DNA of 64,000 nt from an uncultured Dialister sp. Lineage in GTDB: Bacteria; Bacillota; Negativicutes; Veillonellales; Dialisteraceae. Below the pieces are notes generated by a model. It worked only from the letters and a program-made list of their open reading frames with translations. It was not told the DNA's origin and searched no databases. The position numbers were made by a program, and so were the translations under genes. The DNA lies in assembly GCF_900538805.1 (NCBI RefSeq), contig NZ_UPZP01000001.1, forward strand, positions 8,662 to 72,661. The letters are read 5' to 3'. Numbering within the stretch: the first letter of the stretch is position 1; every line of letters begins with the position of its first letter. Below, in pieces: positions 34,927 to 43,559 of the stretch.

Positions 34927-35325
34927 TTATTTCTTAACGTTTTCTTTGATGAAGTCAATAACTTTCTTTGTTGGGGTGCCAGGTGTGAAGATAGCTTTTA
35001 CGCCAGCTTTTTCGAGGCCCGGGATATCGTCTTCGGGGATTACGCCGCCGCCGATAACCAGAACGTCGCCCATTCCTTTAGCTTTCAGTGCTTCTACAAC
35101 TTCCGGGAAAAGGGTGTTGTGAGCGCCGGAGAGCAGGGACAGAGCTACTACATCAACGTCTTCTGCGTCTGCTGCTTCAACAATCTGTTCTACAGTCTGA
35201 CGAAGACCGGTGTAAATAACTTCCATGCCTGCGTCGCGAAGTGCACGGGCAATAACTTTTGCACCACGATCGTGTCCATCAAGACCCGGTTTAGCTACGA
35301 GTACTCTGATACGTTTGTCTGCCAT
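34927..35325 (-). CDS. methylmalonyl-CoA mutase, cobalamin-binding subunit (split type)
   Basis: 132 aa. A complete B12 domain: [20 protein letters not shown] (His is the cobalt ligand), [14 protein letters not shown] and [11 protein letters not shown]. It supplies the coenzyme half of the split mutase whose barrel is the next gene upstream, as in archaeal and some anaerobic bacterial McmA1/McmA2 pairs. Confidence 0.95.
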   Translation of the reverse strand: MADKRIRVLVAKPGLDGHDRGAKVIARALRDAGMEVIYTGLRQTVEQIVEAADAEDVDVVALSLLSGAHNTLFPEVVEALKAKGMGDVLVIGGGVIPEDDIPGLEKAGVKAIFTPGTPTKKVIDFIKENVKK

Positions 35326-35389
35326 TGTAAATTACCTCCAGAAATATGTTGAGTAATGTAATATTCTCTTGCTTCAGGCTGCCCTAAGA

Positions 35390-37051
35390 TTAAAGGGTGT
35401 TGTGCGGTTTGTATTCGCCGAATACTTTACGGAGAACGCCGCAGATTTCGCCTTCGGTGCAGTAAGCACGTACGCAGTCGAGGATGACTGGCATAAGGTT
35501 AACATGGTCAGGACCTTCAGCCGGAGTCTGAGCTGCTTTTTCAAGTTTAGCCAGTTCTTCAGCAACCTTAGCCTGGTCACGGTTTTCCTTATCCTTAGCG
35601 AGCTGAGCTTTCTTTCTTTCGCCAACGGAAGCATCAATCTTCAGCAGGCCGGTAACCGGCGGTTCTTCCATGGTGAACTTGTTGACGCCAACGATTGTTC
35701 TTTCGCCGGATTCAACAGCCATCTGCCAAGCATAAGCAGAATCCTGAATTTCTTTCTGGATGTAGCCTTTATCAATAGCTTCTACAGCGCCGCCCATTTC
35801 GTCAATCTTCTTGATGTAAGCCATAACTTCTTCTTCGATGGCGTTGGTCAGTGCTTCAACATAGTAGGAGCCGCCGAGCGGATCAACTACGTCAGCCAGG
35901 CCGGATTCGTAAGCAACGATCTGCTGGGTACGGAGAGCGATGGTTACGGATTCAGTGGTCGGAAGAGCCAGAGCTTCATCGCGGGAGTTGGTGTGCAGGG
36001 ACTGGGTGCCGCCCATAACTGCTGCTGCGGTCTGGAGAGCAACACGGATGATGTTGTTGTTCGGCTGCTGAGCGGTCAGCATGGAGCCTGCGGTCTGGGT
36101 GTGGAAACGAAGTTTCATGGACTTCGGGTTTTCAGCATGGAATCTTTCTTTCAGGATTCTAGCCCAGATACGACGGGAAGCACGGAACTTAGCAACTTCT
36201 TCGAGTACGTTGTTGTGAGCGTTCCAGAAGAAGGACAGACGTGGAGCGAATTCATCAATCTTCATGCCTGCTTTCAGAGCTGCTTCGATGTAAGCAATAC
36301 CATCGGCAATGGTGAATGCAACTTCCTGAGCAGCGGTGGAACCAGCTTCACGGATATGGTAGCCGGAAATGGAAATGGTGTTCCACTTCGGTACGTTTGC
36401 GGAGCAGTATTCGAAGATATCGGTAATCAGACGCATGGACGGTTTAACCGGGAAAATGTAGGTGCCGCGTGCTGCGTATTCCTTGAGGATATCGTTCTGA
36501 ATGGTGCCGCGGAGTGCGGATGCCGGAACGCCCTGTTTTTCAGCTACTGCAATGTACATAGCCAGCAGGACGGAAGCCGGTGCGTTGATGGTCATGGAAG
36601 TGGAAACTTTGCCAAGATCAATGCCGTCGAACAGTCTTTCCATATCGTAGAGGGAGTCGATAGCTACGCCTACTTTACCAACTTCGCCAGCAGACATTTT
36701 GTCATCGGAGTCATAGCCGATCTGGGTCGGGAGGTCGAATGCAACGGACAGGCCGGTGCCGCCGTTAGCAATCAGGTATTTATAACGTTTGTTGGATTCT
36801 TCAGCGGTGGAGAAGCCAGCGTACATACGCATGGTCCACAGACGGCCGCGATACATGGTGGGCTGTACGCCACGGGTGTATGGATATTCACCAGGGAAAC
36901 CGAGGTCTCTTTCATAGTCGAAACCTTCGAGATCGAGTGGTGTGTACAGGTTCTTATGTTTCAGACCAACTCTTTCCGGATGTTTTGCAACCTGTTTTGC
37001 ATATTCTGCATTGTAGGCATCAAGTTTAGCTTTCAGGGATTCGTTAGACAT
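35390..37051 (-). CDS. methylmalonyl-CoA mutase, catalytic barrel subunit (split type)
   Basis: 553 aa. Substrate barrel only, without a B12 domain. [15 protein letters not shown] has the Tyr of succinyl/methylmalonyl specificity; [11 protein letters not shown] and [15 protein letters not shown] follow. It works with the 132-aa cobalamin subunit 65 bp downstream. It is not closely similar in layout to the heterodimeric mutase at 25-29.6 kb, so it is an independent second mutase. Codon bias is that of highly expressed genes. Confidence 0.95.
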   Translation of the reverse strand: MSNESLKAKLDAYNAEYAKQVAKHPERVGLKHKNLYTPLDLEGFDYERDLGFPGEYPYTRGVQPTMYRGRLWTMRMYAGFSTAEESNKRYKYLIANGGTGLSVAFDLPTQIGYDSDDKMSAGEVGKVGVAIDSLYDMERLFDGIDLGKVSTSMTINAPASVLLAMYIAVAEKQGVPASALRGTIQNDILKEYAARGTYIFPVKPSMRLITDIFEYCSANVPKWNTISISGYHIREAGSTAAQEVAFTIADGIAYIEAALKAGMKIDEFAPRLSFFWNAHNNVLEEVAKFRASRRIWARILKERFHAENPKSMKLRFHTQTAGSMLTAQQPNNNIIRVALQTAAAVMGGTQSLHTNSRDEALALPTTESVTIALRTQQIVAYESGLADVVDPLGGSYYVEALTNAIEEEVMAYIKKIDEMGGAVEAIDKGYIQKEIQDSAYAWQMAVESGERTIVGVNKFTMEEPPVTGLLKIDASVGERKKAQLAKDKENRDQAKVAEELAKLEKAAQTPAEGPDHVNLMPVILDCVRAYCTEGEICGVLRKVFGEYKPHNTL

Positions 37052-37059
37052 GAGTTCAT

Positions 37060-37278
37060 CTTCCTCCTAAAAAAGTAAGTATGTAACTATCTGGAAGTCT
37101 GTCCCTTTTTCATGGGAACCGCGGCTTTGTGCTCTTCTTGTTCCATTTCCGGGGAAAACTTCCGTCAGGGTTCCGCAAAGGCTTTCGCTGCTGCAGCGAT
37201 CGTTTGAATCTTCTTGCAGCAGCTTTCGGACTCTTGCGAGACCCATGTGTATGACACTGTCATTGACAGCTATCACCA
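37060..37278 (-). ncRNA. structured leader of the split mutase operon (candidate RNA element)
   Basis: From the predicted start near 37278 to the ribosome site is about 220 nt with two domains. Domain I: GGGT/ACCC and GCAAG/TTTGC enclosing GCTGCTGCA/TGCAGCAGC (37188-37224) with purine-rich CCGAAAG and GCGAAAGCC internal loops. Domain II: GGAAGT/ACTTCC enclosing a GGAAC/GGTTCC hairpin. It matches no riboswitch class I know. It has no terminator-like T run, so control would be at translation or stability. Confidence 0.5.
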
Positions 37279-37284
37279 TAGGTA

Positions 37285-37312
37285 ATTATACAATATTTGG
37301 ATTATTTGTAAA
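37285..37312 (-). promoter_or_regulatory. internal promoter of the split mutase operon
   Basis: Minus strand TTTACA (37307-37312), 16-bp spacer, TATAAT (37285-37290), in the gap after the CoA-transferase gene. Confidence 0.75.
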
Positions 37313-37340
37313 GTATTAAAGCACTTCTTGAAAAATTAAA

Positions 37341-38888
37341 TTATTTCTTGAAATGCATATCTCCGGTTTCAGCCAGGCTTTCATGGAATTTGAATGCTTC
37401 CTGGAGGAGATGCGGGGTCTGGCTGTTGCCGCAGGCAGCGCATGCTCTTTCGTAGTAATCCATGAGCTGATCTCTGAAGGACGGATGAGCAACGTTGTTG
37501 ATGATAACCTTTGCTCTTTCCTTCGGGGTCAGGCCGCGAACATCTGCAACACCCTGTTCAGAGATGAATACATGGGTATCATGTTCGGTGTGGTCAACAT
37601 GGGAGCACATCGGAACAACTGCAGAAATCTTGCCGCCCTTTGTGGTGCTGTGGCAGAAGAAGCAGGACAGGAATGCGTTGCGGGCGAAGTCGCCGGAGCC
37701 GCCGATACCGTTCATCAGCTTGGTGCCAGTTACATGGGTGGAGTTTACATGGCCGTAAATATCCATTTCCAGAGCGGTGTTCATGCCGATAACGCCGATA
37801 CGACGAACAACTTCACCGTTGTTGGAAATTTCCTGCGGACGAAGAACGATCTTCTTGTTGTACTTCTGGATGTTAGCATAGAAGCGTTTCAGTCCATCCG
37901 GGGATGGGGACAGGGAAGTACCGGAAATCATGTCGATCTTGTCTTTATCAATCAGGTCGAACATGCCATCCTGAATAACTTCGGTGTATACGGAGAGGTT
38001 CTTGAAATCGGATTCAACGAGGCCGTGAATAACAGCGTTTGCTACGTTGCCTACGCCGGACTGCAGTGGAAGCAGGTTTTCCGGCAGTCTTCCGTGTTTT
38101 ACTTCGTTCTTCAGGAAGTCAACCAGGTTGTTGCCCATAGCTTCTGCATCATCATCCAGCGGAGCCAGTGTACGGGTTACATCAGGCATATCGCATGGAA
38201 CGATAGCAACGATCTTTGCGGGATCGCAAGGAATGTACGGGGTGCCTACGCGGTCGCCGGCGTGGAGAATCGGAATCGGTTCACAGAATGGCGGATTCTT
38301 ACGCATGTAAATATCAGCCATGCCTACCAGGTCCAGCGGCTGGGTGGTGTTGACTTCTACAATGACTTTCTTTGCAGTGTCAACATATACCGGAGAGTTG
38401 CCGATAGCGGTTGTCGGATAAAGTTCGCCGTTCGGTCCGATCTTGCAGACTTCAACTACTGCAAAATCCGGGCCTGTTACATGTTCACCCTTTACGTTGG
38501 TGAAGAAGCCGGCACGTACCTGCTGTGCAACATGGGACAGGTGCAGATCGTAGTAGTTTACCTTGCCTGCATTGATAGCTTTTCTCAGGTTGGCATTGGT
38601 CTGGTAAGGCATACGGTTTCTGATGCCGTTTACAGCAACCAGTTCGGTATCAATCTGGGAACCGGTGGATGCGCCGGTCCAGATGTCGACCTGGAATGGA
38701 GTCTCTTTCATGCGTTCTGCGAGTTCATGCATTGTAATTTTCGGATAGCCGCAGGGCGTAAATCCGGAAATACCGATGATATCGCCAGCACTGAACATTT
38801 TAGCTGCAGTCTTGGCATCGCATACCTTGGAGAGAAGACCTTTGTCTTCGATTCTGCTAAGGAATTCACTATCATTGGTGTCGATCAT
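37341..38888 (-). CDS. succinate/propionyl-CoA CoA-transferase (acetyl-CoA hydrolase/transferase family)
   Basis: 515 aa. Class I CoA-transferase: ISGFTPCGYPK near the N-terminus, the thioester-forming Glu in VYTEVIQDG, and GIGGSGDFARNAFLS plus EQGVADVRGL near the C-terminus, the Cat1/ScpC pattern. By context it moves CoA from propionyl-CoA to succinate, closing the propionate cycle without ATP. ATG at 38888 follows GGGAGG at good spacing. No clear terminator separates it from the split mutase, so read-through is likely. Confidence 0.92.
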   Translation of the reverse strand: MIDTNDSEFLSRIEDKGLLSKVCDAKTAAKMFSAGDIIGISGFTPCGYPKITMHELAERMKETPFQVDIWTGASTGSQIDTELVAVNGIRNRMPYQTNANLRKAINAGKVNYYDLHLSHVAQQVRAGFFTNVKGEHVTGPDFAVVEVCKIGPNGELYPTTAIGNSPVYVDTAKKVIVEVNTTQPLDLVGMADIYMRKNPPFCEPIPILHAGDRVGTPYIPCDPAKIVAIVPCDMPDVTRTLAPLDDDAEAMGNNLVDFLKNEVKHGRLPENLLPLQSGVGNVANAVIHGLVESDFKNLSVYTEVIQDGMFDLIDKDKIDMISGTSLSPSPDGLKRFYANIQKYNKKIVLRPQEISNNGEVVRRIGVIGMNTALEMDIYGHVNSTHVTGTKLMNGIGGSGDFARNAFLSCFFCHSTTKGGKISAVVPMCSHVDHTEHDTHVFISEQGVADVRGLTPKERAKVIINNVAHPSFRDQLMDYYERACAACGNSQTPHLLQEAFKFHESLAETGDMHFKK

Positions 38889-39480
38889 TACTATCATCCT
38901 CCCAAAAATGAAAAATAAATTATATAAAAGTCCGCAGCCGCAAAACCTGATGACTCTCGTCAGCATTGCCGCAGAACTTTTTACCCTCAAAAAAAACAGC
39001 CGCCTAATCCATGTGGAATGAGTTCATCTTAAGATTATGTATCTCCGGAAACAGTAATACTATAATCACAAGACCAAACCCTCCAATCGTAAGATTTTGC
39101 TGACTGCATTTTGGCTCATTCAATCACCAGTATTATTATAACACACTTTTCCCTATGAAAACCCCCTAAATGAACCATTTGTCTTACAAAATCCTTTTTA
39201 CCCATTATAAATAATTCCTATTAGACAAATTATGGATTACGTGACCCATAACCCTATATTTACAAATGCCTCGATTAATTGACGCAAAATTAATTGAAAT
39301 ATTTCCATCTATAGCCTTCCATGACATGTATATGGAAATTTATGAATCGCGCCAAAATCATGTATGAATGGGGAAAAGGATTAGTGAGCTAGTGATCTAG
39401 TGATCTAGTGAGCTAGTGAGCTAGTGAGCTAGTCCACCAGCCCACTAGTACACTAGCCCACCAGTACACCAGTTCACTTC
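38889..39480. other. CoA-transferase leader, AT-rich spacer and period-8 array
   Basis: 38889-39052 is a 165-nt leader with a CTGATGAC/GTCAG hairpin and a GGCGGCTGTTTTTTTTG stretch. 39090-39370 is AT-rich with no gene seen. 39382-39478 holds GAGCTAGT/GATCTAGT and CCCACTAG octamers, running into the stop of the next gene. Confidence 0.6.
39059..39086 (-). promoter_or_regulatory. possible promoter of the CoA-transferase
   Basis: Minus strand TTGGAG (39081-39086), 16-bp spacer, TATAGT (39059-39064). Confidence 0.5.
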
Positions 39481-40694
39481 CTGCAGGATGCGCAGAGTGC
39501 CGAGAGGCTCCAGAAGCAGAAGGACACGGAGCGGCTGAAGAGGACGTGGTCTCCCATGCTGATGACCGAGAGGGCCATGACCATGAGGACGCCGCCAAGG
39601 CCCATGGATTTCGTGAAGCTGTCATTTCCATGGCGGTAATTTCTCCAGCAGAGGATTCCCTGGGCAAAGAATGCCAAAAGAAAGGCCATGCCGCCGGGGA
39701 TTCCCACCTCTGCCAGCATGTTGAGGTACATGTTGTGGGCGTGGAAGATGAGCACTCCCTCTTCCTGGATGAAGAAATTATAGTCCGGATAGGCCAGGAA
39801 ATAGGCCCCCCAGCCCACGCCCAGAAGAGGATGCTCCTCTATCATGGCCATGGTGCTTTCCCACAGAGCAAAGCGCAGGTCCACGGACGTATCTTCCCCG
39901 GAAAAGAGGGAGAGGAACCGTTCCACCACCTGCCCGTGGTAGAAGGCCAGCACCACCGGCACCAGAAGGAAGAGGAGGCCGAACCTTTTATCATAAAAGA
40001 GAGTAAGCCCCAGCACGATGGCTGCCAGGCTGACCCAGGCGCCCCTGGAATAGGTAAGGGCCAGGCATAGAAGAAGGGAAAGAAGAATCACCGCAAAGAC
40101 GGTCTTTTTCTTCACCGCCCTCTCCCGTAAGGTAAAGGCAGTGAGGATGCTGATGATCATGAGAAGATAGGCACCGAAAAGATTCGGGTTCTCCAGGGTG
40201 GAATACATACGCCTCCGAAGGAGGGGGAACCTTTCCGGGTCCACCCAGCTCTGGGCTTCCATATCCGCCGCCATATCCGCCGCATTGGCATACTGGAAAA
40301 ATCCGTACACCACCGTCACCACGGCTCCCGCCAAAAAGGCATAGAGGGCTTTCTCCTTTTCCTTCTCCGTGGAAACGGTGGTATAGATAAGAAGGTACAC
40401 CAAGGCATACATCAAGGGCTGCAGCGCCCAGTTCATGAAAGAAAAGGCCATGTCCTTCGACACGAAGGCGGACAGAAAGGAGCACACCAGAAAAACAGCC
40501 CCCAGCTGCCAGAGAGGCGGGAGCGCAAGTGCCACTTCCCCCTTCTTCCTCCAGTTATACAGCCATGCCACCACGGCTGGCAGAAGGGTGACATAAAAAA
40601 GAAAGGGGTTCAAAGGCAGCAGAAAAAGAGTAGCATAGAGCAGGTACAGAATATGCTGCTTCGAACAAAGACCATTTTCAGAAACTTTCCCCAT
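39474..40694 (-). CDS. O-antigen ligase-like (Wzy/WaaL) membrane protein
   Basis: 406 aa, about ten to eleven membrane segments. The Wzy_C signature region is present: NPNLFGAYLLM, LALTYSRGAWVSL, and the large loop with ESTMAMIEEHPLLGVGWGAY and HAHNMYLNMLAEVGIPGG. Family members attach or polymerise surface glycans in the outer leaflet, so it supports an LPS-bearing cell. ATG follows CGGAGGAATCC; a TATAAT at 40733-40738 is a possible -10. The stop lies at the edge of an octamer array. Confidence 0.88.
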   Translation of the reverse strand: MGKVSENGLCSKQHILYLLYATLFLLPLNPFLFYVTLLPAVVAWLYNWRKKGEVALALPPLWQLGAVFLVCSFLSAFVSKDMAFSFMNWALQPLMYALVYLLIYTTVSTEKEKEKALYAFLAGAVVTVVYGFFQYANAADMAADMEAQSWVDPERFPLLRRRMYSTLENPNLFGAYLLMIISILTAFTLRERAVKKKTVFAVILLSLLLCLALTYSRGAWVSLAAIVLGLTLFYDKRFGLLFLLVPVVLAFYHGQVVERFLSLFSGEDTSVDLRFALWESTMAMIEEHPLLGVGWGAYFLAYPDYNFFIQEEGVLIFHAHNMYLNMLAEVGIPGGMAFLLAFFAQGILCWRNYRHGNDSFTKSMGLGGVLMVMALSVISMGDHVLFSRSVSFCFWSLSALCASCRK

Positions 40695-40769
40695 GGATTC
40701 CTCCGGTATATGAAATCGGTTACATTTCTTTTATTATATCGGACCCCGCCGCCGGTAGCAATGAAAATA

Positions 40770-41100
40770 TGTCCATGGACCGCTTCGCGGCCGGGTTCAA
40801 AGGGTTCAAAGGGTTCAAAGGGTTCAGAAGGTTCAGAAGGTGATGGTATCGCCGCTTTTGGCGGCGATGAGTATAAAAAGAGCGTTACGGGATTACCTTC
40901 CAGCCCTGCTCGTCATTCCAAGCAAAGCGAAGAAGCATGGTACGTGCCGCGATTGAGACAATCAGCAGCAGACCAATTCAGCCAGTAAATTTCTCCGTTT
41001 CCGACCGTCGAAATGATGATGGAACGGAGCCGATGCATTCCTGAAAGTGAAGGTTTCGGTCAGCCCACTGCAGAATCCCAGGCAGCGGGAAAGCGTCAGG
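40770..41100. repeat. repeat mosaic
   Basis: GACCGCTTCGCGGCC hairpin, five period-9 GGGTTCAAA/AGGTTCAGA units (40795-40840), hairpin ATCGCCGC-TTTT-GGCGGCGAT (40848-40868), GAGCGTTACGGGATTACC, and a diverged GTCATTCCAAGCAAAGCGAAG module. 40990-41100 has no clear feature. Confidence 0.8.
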
Positions 41101-41181
41101 CACTTGCATCTGCAGCCCCGGGCTTCTTCTCTTTTCATGGTACAATATAAACAGAAGATATTTCCTTACAAGGAGGTCATC

Positions 41182-41850
41182 ATGAACAAACGAATGATAG
41201 TGGACACGGGGATGCTGATTTCCTTTCTTGTCCTCCTGGACTACCGTTTCGTGAGGAATTTCGGCCATGAAACGCTGGCCATTGTTTTCTTTCTTCTTTT
41301 TCTTCTCCACACCTGGTTCAACAGGCAGTGGTATGCTTCCCTTGGCCGGGGACGGTGGAACATGGACAGGAAGCTCACGTTCCTTGCAGATGTGCTTCTC
41401 CTCGGCTCCTTTGCAGCGGTCATGGGAAGCGGGCTCATGATTTCCCATACCCTGCCCACGGGCATGCAGAAGGCGCCGCTCCTCGCCCATCAGGTCCATC
41501 ATGTGGCAGGCTATGTCATGCTGATTGCCCTGGGCTTCCATCTGGGCCTTCACTGGAGCGCCATCCTTTCCCGCCTGGAAAGGGGCCTGGGCTTTGGAAA
41601 AATCCCCCATCTTTCCCTTGTCTATAAAGTGCTTCTCCTTCTCATAGCAGCAGGGGGCATTTATTTCTCCCTTTATTACAGCATAGGAAGCAGGCTTCTC
41701 CTTCTCCGCATCCCCAATGCAAGGAGCATTCCTGTCACCCTCTGGACCTTTACCTTCGGCCACCTTCTTATCCTTTCCCTCTATGCAGCAGCTGCCTACT
41801 ATGTGCAGAAATTCTTCCGGCAGAGGAAACGGAAACCGGTGCGGTCATAG
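41182..41850 (+). CDS. DUF4405-like membrane protein (cytochrome b561-like)
   Basis: 222 aa, about five or six membrane segments. HTWFNRQW, AHQVHHVAGYVML and GFHLGLHW give paired His residues in membrane helices, as in heme-b-binding DUF4405 proteins. A redox or quinone role is inferred, not shown. The last residues are Arg/Lys-rich. ATG at 41182 follows AAGGAGGTCATC; TACAAT at 41141-41146 is a possible -10. Single gene that converges on the symporter. Confidence 0.8.
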   Translation: MNKRMIVDTGMLISFLVLLDYRFVRNFGHETLAIVFFLLFLLHTWFNRQWYASLGRGRWNMDRKLTFLADVLLLGSFAAVMGSGLMISHTLPTGMQKAPLLAHQVHHVAGYVMLIALGFHLGLHWSAILSRLERGLGFGKIPHLSLVYKVLLLLIAAGGIYFSLYYSIGSRLLLLRIPNARSIPVTLWTFTFGHLLILSLYAAAAYYVQKFFRQRKRKPVRS

Positions 41851-41853
41851 GCA

Positions 41854-41893
41854 TGAAAAAAAACAGGAGCGGAAAACCGTTCCTGTTTTTTTA
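41854..41893. terminator. bidirectional terminator
   Basis: AAAAAAAACAGGAGCGG, loop AAAA, CCGTTCCTGTTTTTTT; T runs on both strands serve the convergent genes. Confidence 0.85.
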
Positions 41894-41896
41894 TGC

Positions 41897-43426
41897 TTAT
41901 TTCTCTTCCCCGTTCCAGTAGGCCGTCTTGATGCCAAGCACCTTTTCCGAATCGAAGGAGGCTTTGCTGTCTTTGGAGTAATGACGGGCAGCGCGGATGA
42001 CATATTTCAGTCCCAGGTAAAGCATGGGCACGTTGCAGTACACCATGATGATATTTCCTAAATCGGAGAAGGCCCACAGGTTGGACAGGTCGTAGCCTGC
42101 AATGTTGCAGGCTATGCCGAAGGCTGCCACGAAAATGCAGAGCCCCCGGATGAAGTTGATGAATCCTTTGGAGGAAGAAATACGGTTGGCTGAAATTTCA
42201 GAGAAAGAAACGAAGCCGATGACGCAGGTGTAGGCAAAGAGGCAGAAGCAGACGGAAACCATAATCTGCACCAGTACCTGCAGCATATCCGGTGACAGCC
42301 CGTTCACAGAGAGGAGGAACTTGCTGTAAGTGCCGGCTGCTTTCCATGCCGCCGGATCCAGCGCCCATTCATGGGCCATGACGATGATAAAGCCGGTCAT
42401 GGTGCAGATAACATGGGTATCCAGGAATACGCCCAGAGCGGAAATAATGCCCTGTTCGCAGGGATGATGGGCTTCGGCGGATGCAGCGGCCATGGTAATG
42501 GTGCCCTGGCCGGCTTCGTTGGACATGAGGCCCCGCTTTACCCCCTGCAGAAGGGCGGTGCCCAGGAATCCCCCGAAAATGGCTTCCGGTTTGAAGGCTC
42601 CTGCTAACACGGCTTTAAAGAAATAGGGGACACTGTCCAGATTAAAGAGAATCAGCAGTACCGCGGTAACCACATAAATAACAGCCATCACCGGCACCAG
42701 GATATCTGCCCAGTGGGACACTCGGCGGATGCCGCCGAAGGCCATGAAGGCCACCAGAAGGATGACAAGCACCGAAACCACATAGTAGAAGGTGGACTGC
42801 ACAGGAATTTGGATATTTTCAATGAGCCCTGCCATGGCGCCTACGGAAGTGACTACATTAAATCCCTGCGCCGGCAGGCACATGAGGGCATACACGATGT
42901 AAACCACAGACAGGATAGTGCCTACCCACACCTTATTCCCGCAGAGCTTTCTGGCATAGAAAGGAAGTCCGCCTACGAAGGTATTTCCTCTTTTTTCCTT
43001 AAAAATCTGGGCCAGGGTGCCTTCGGTAAAGGCGGTGGCCATACCGAAGAAAGCGGAAACCCACATCCAGAAGAGGGCTCCCGGACCGCCGGCGGCAATG
43101 GCGCCGGTGACGCCGATCATATTGCCCGGGCCTACGCGCATGGCGGTGCTCAGAAGGAATGCTGCCAGCGGCGATATGCCGGTCTTAATACTTCTTTTTG
43201 ATGCCAGCGTATGGACGCCGGTGGTAAACAGCCTGACCTGGATGAAGCCAAGGCGGATGGTGAAATAAATGCCGGACCCCACCAGCACGATGATGGCCAG
43301 TGAAAAGGACCCTAATATGGGAATATTCTTCCAGAAGCCGAACATTTTAGGGAAATCCCAGAAAAAATCGGAAACCGGAGTGACGAAGCTCAATACCGCG
43401 TTCAGCGCAGCAAATAAGTTTTCCAT
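41897..43426 (-). CDS. sodium:alanine symporter (AGCS family)
   Basis: 509 aa, about eleven membrane segments. Family blocks: FGFWKNIPILGSF, RVGPGNMIGVTGAIAAGGPG, GVKRGLMSNEAGQGT and SAEAHHPCEQG. It takes up alanine or glycine with Na+ (or H+), and could use the Na+ gradient made by the decarboxylase. ATG at 43426 follows AGAGAGGAAT. It lies downstream of an aminotransferase gene, suggesting joint amino-acid use. Confidence 0.93.
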   Translation of the reverse strand: MENLFAALNAVLSFVTPVSDFFWDFPKMFGFWKNIPILGSFSLAIIVLVGSGIYFTIRLGFIQVRLFTTGVHTLASKRSIKTGISPLAAFLLSTAMRVGPGNMIGVTGAIAAGGPGALFWMWVSAFFGMATAFTEGTLAQIFKEKRGNTFVGGLPFYARKLCGNKVWVGTILSVVYIVYALMCLPAQGFNVVTSVGAMAGLIENIQIPVQSTFYYVVSVLVILLVAFMAFGGIRRVSHWADILVPVMAVIYVVTAVLLILFNLDSVPYFFKAVLAGAFKPEAIFGGFLGTALLQGVKRGLMSNEAGQGTITMAAASAEAHHPCEQGIISALGVFLDTHVICTMTGFIIVMAHEWALDPAAWKAAGTYSKFLLSVNGLSPDMLQVLVQIMVSVCFCLFAYTCVIGFVSFSEISANRISSSKGFINFIRGLCIFVAAFGIACNIAGYDLSNLWAFSDLGNIIMVYCNVPMLYLGLKYVIRAARHYSKDSKASFDSEKVLGIKTAYWNGEEK

Positions 43427-43451
43427 ATTCCTCTCTCCCTTCTTATGAAAT

Positions 43452-43483
43452 GGCCGGTCATGATGAATCATTCATGACCGGCC
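43452..43483. terminator. 12-bp perfect inverted repeat between aminotransferase and symporter
   Basis: GGCCGGTCATGA/TCATGACCGGCC around TGAATCAT. The minus-strand T run is weak (CATTTC), so it may be a terminator of the aminotransferase gene or an operator for the symporter. Confidence 0.55.
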
Positions 43484-43559
43484 TTTGATGGGAAACCGAT
43501 TCATTAAGTCTGATTTTGCAGAAATGAAACCGGCCCTTCCCTTTCAACTCAATTTCCTG

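Noticed and set aside
37095..37150. T-box-like GGAACCGCGG on the plus strand
   Set aside because: No specifier stem or antiterminator layout, and no plus-strand gene follows. The sequence is one arm of a hairpin in the minus-strand leader.
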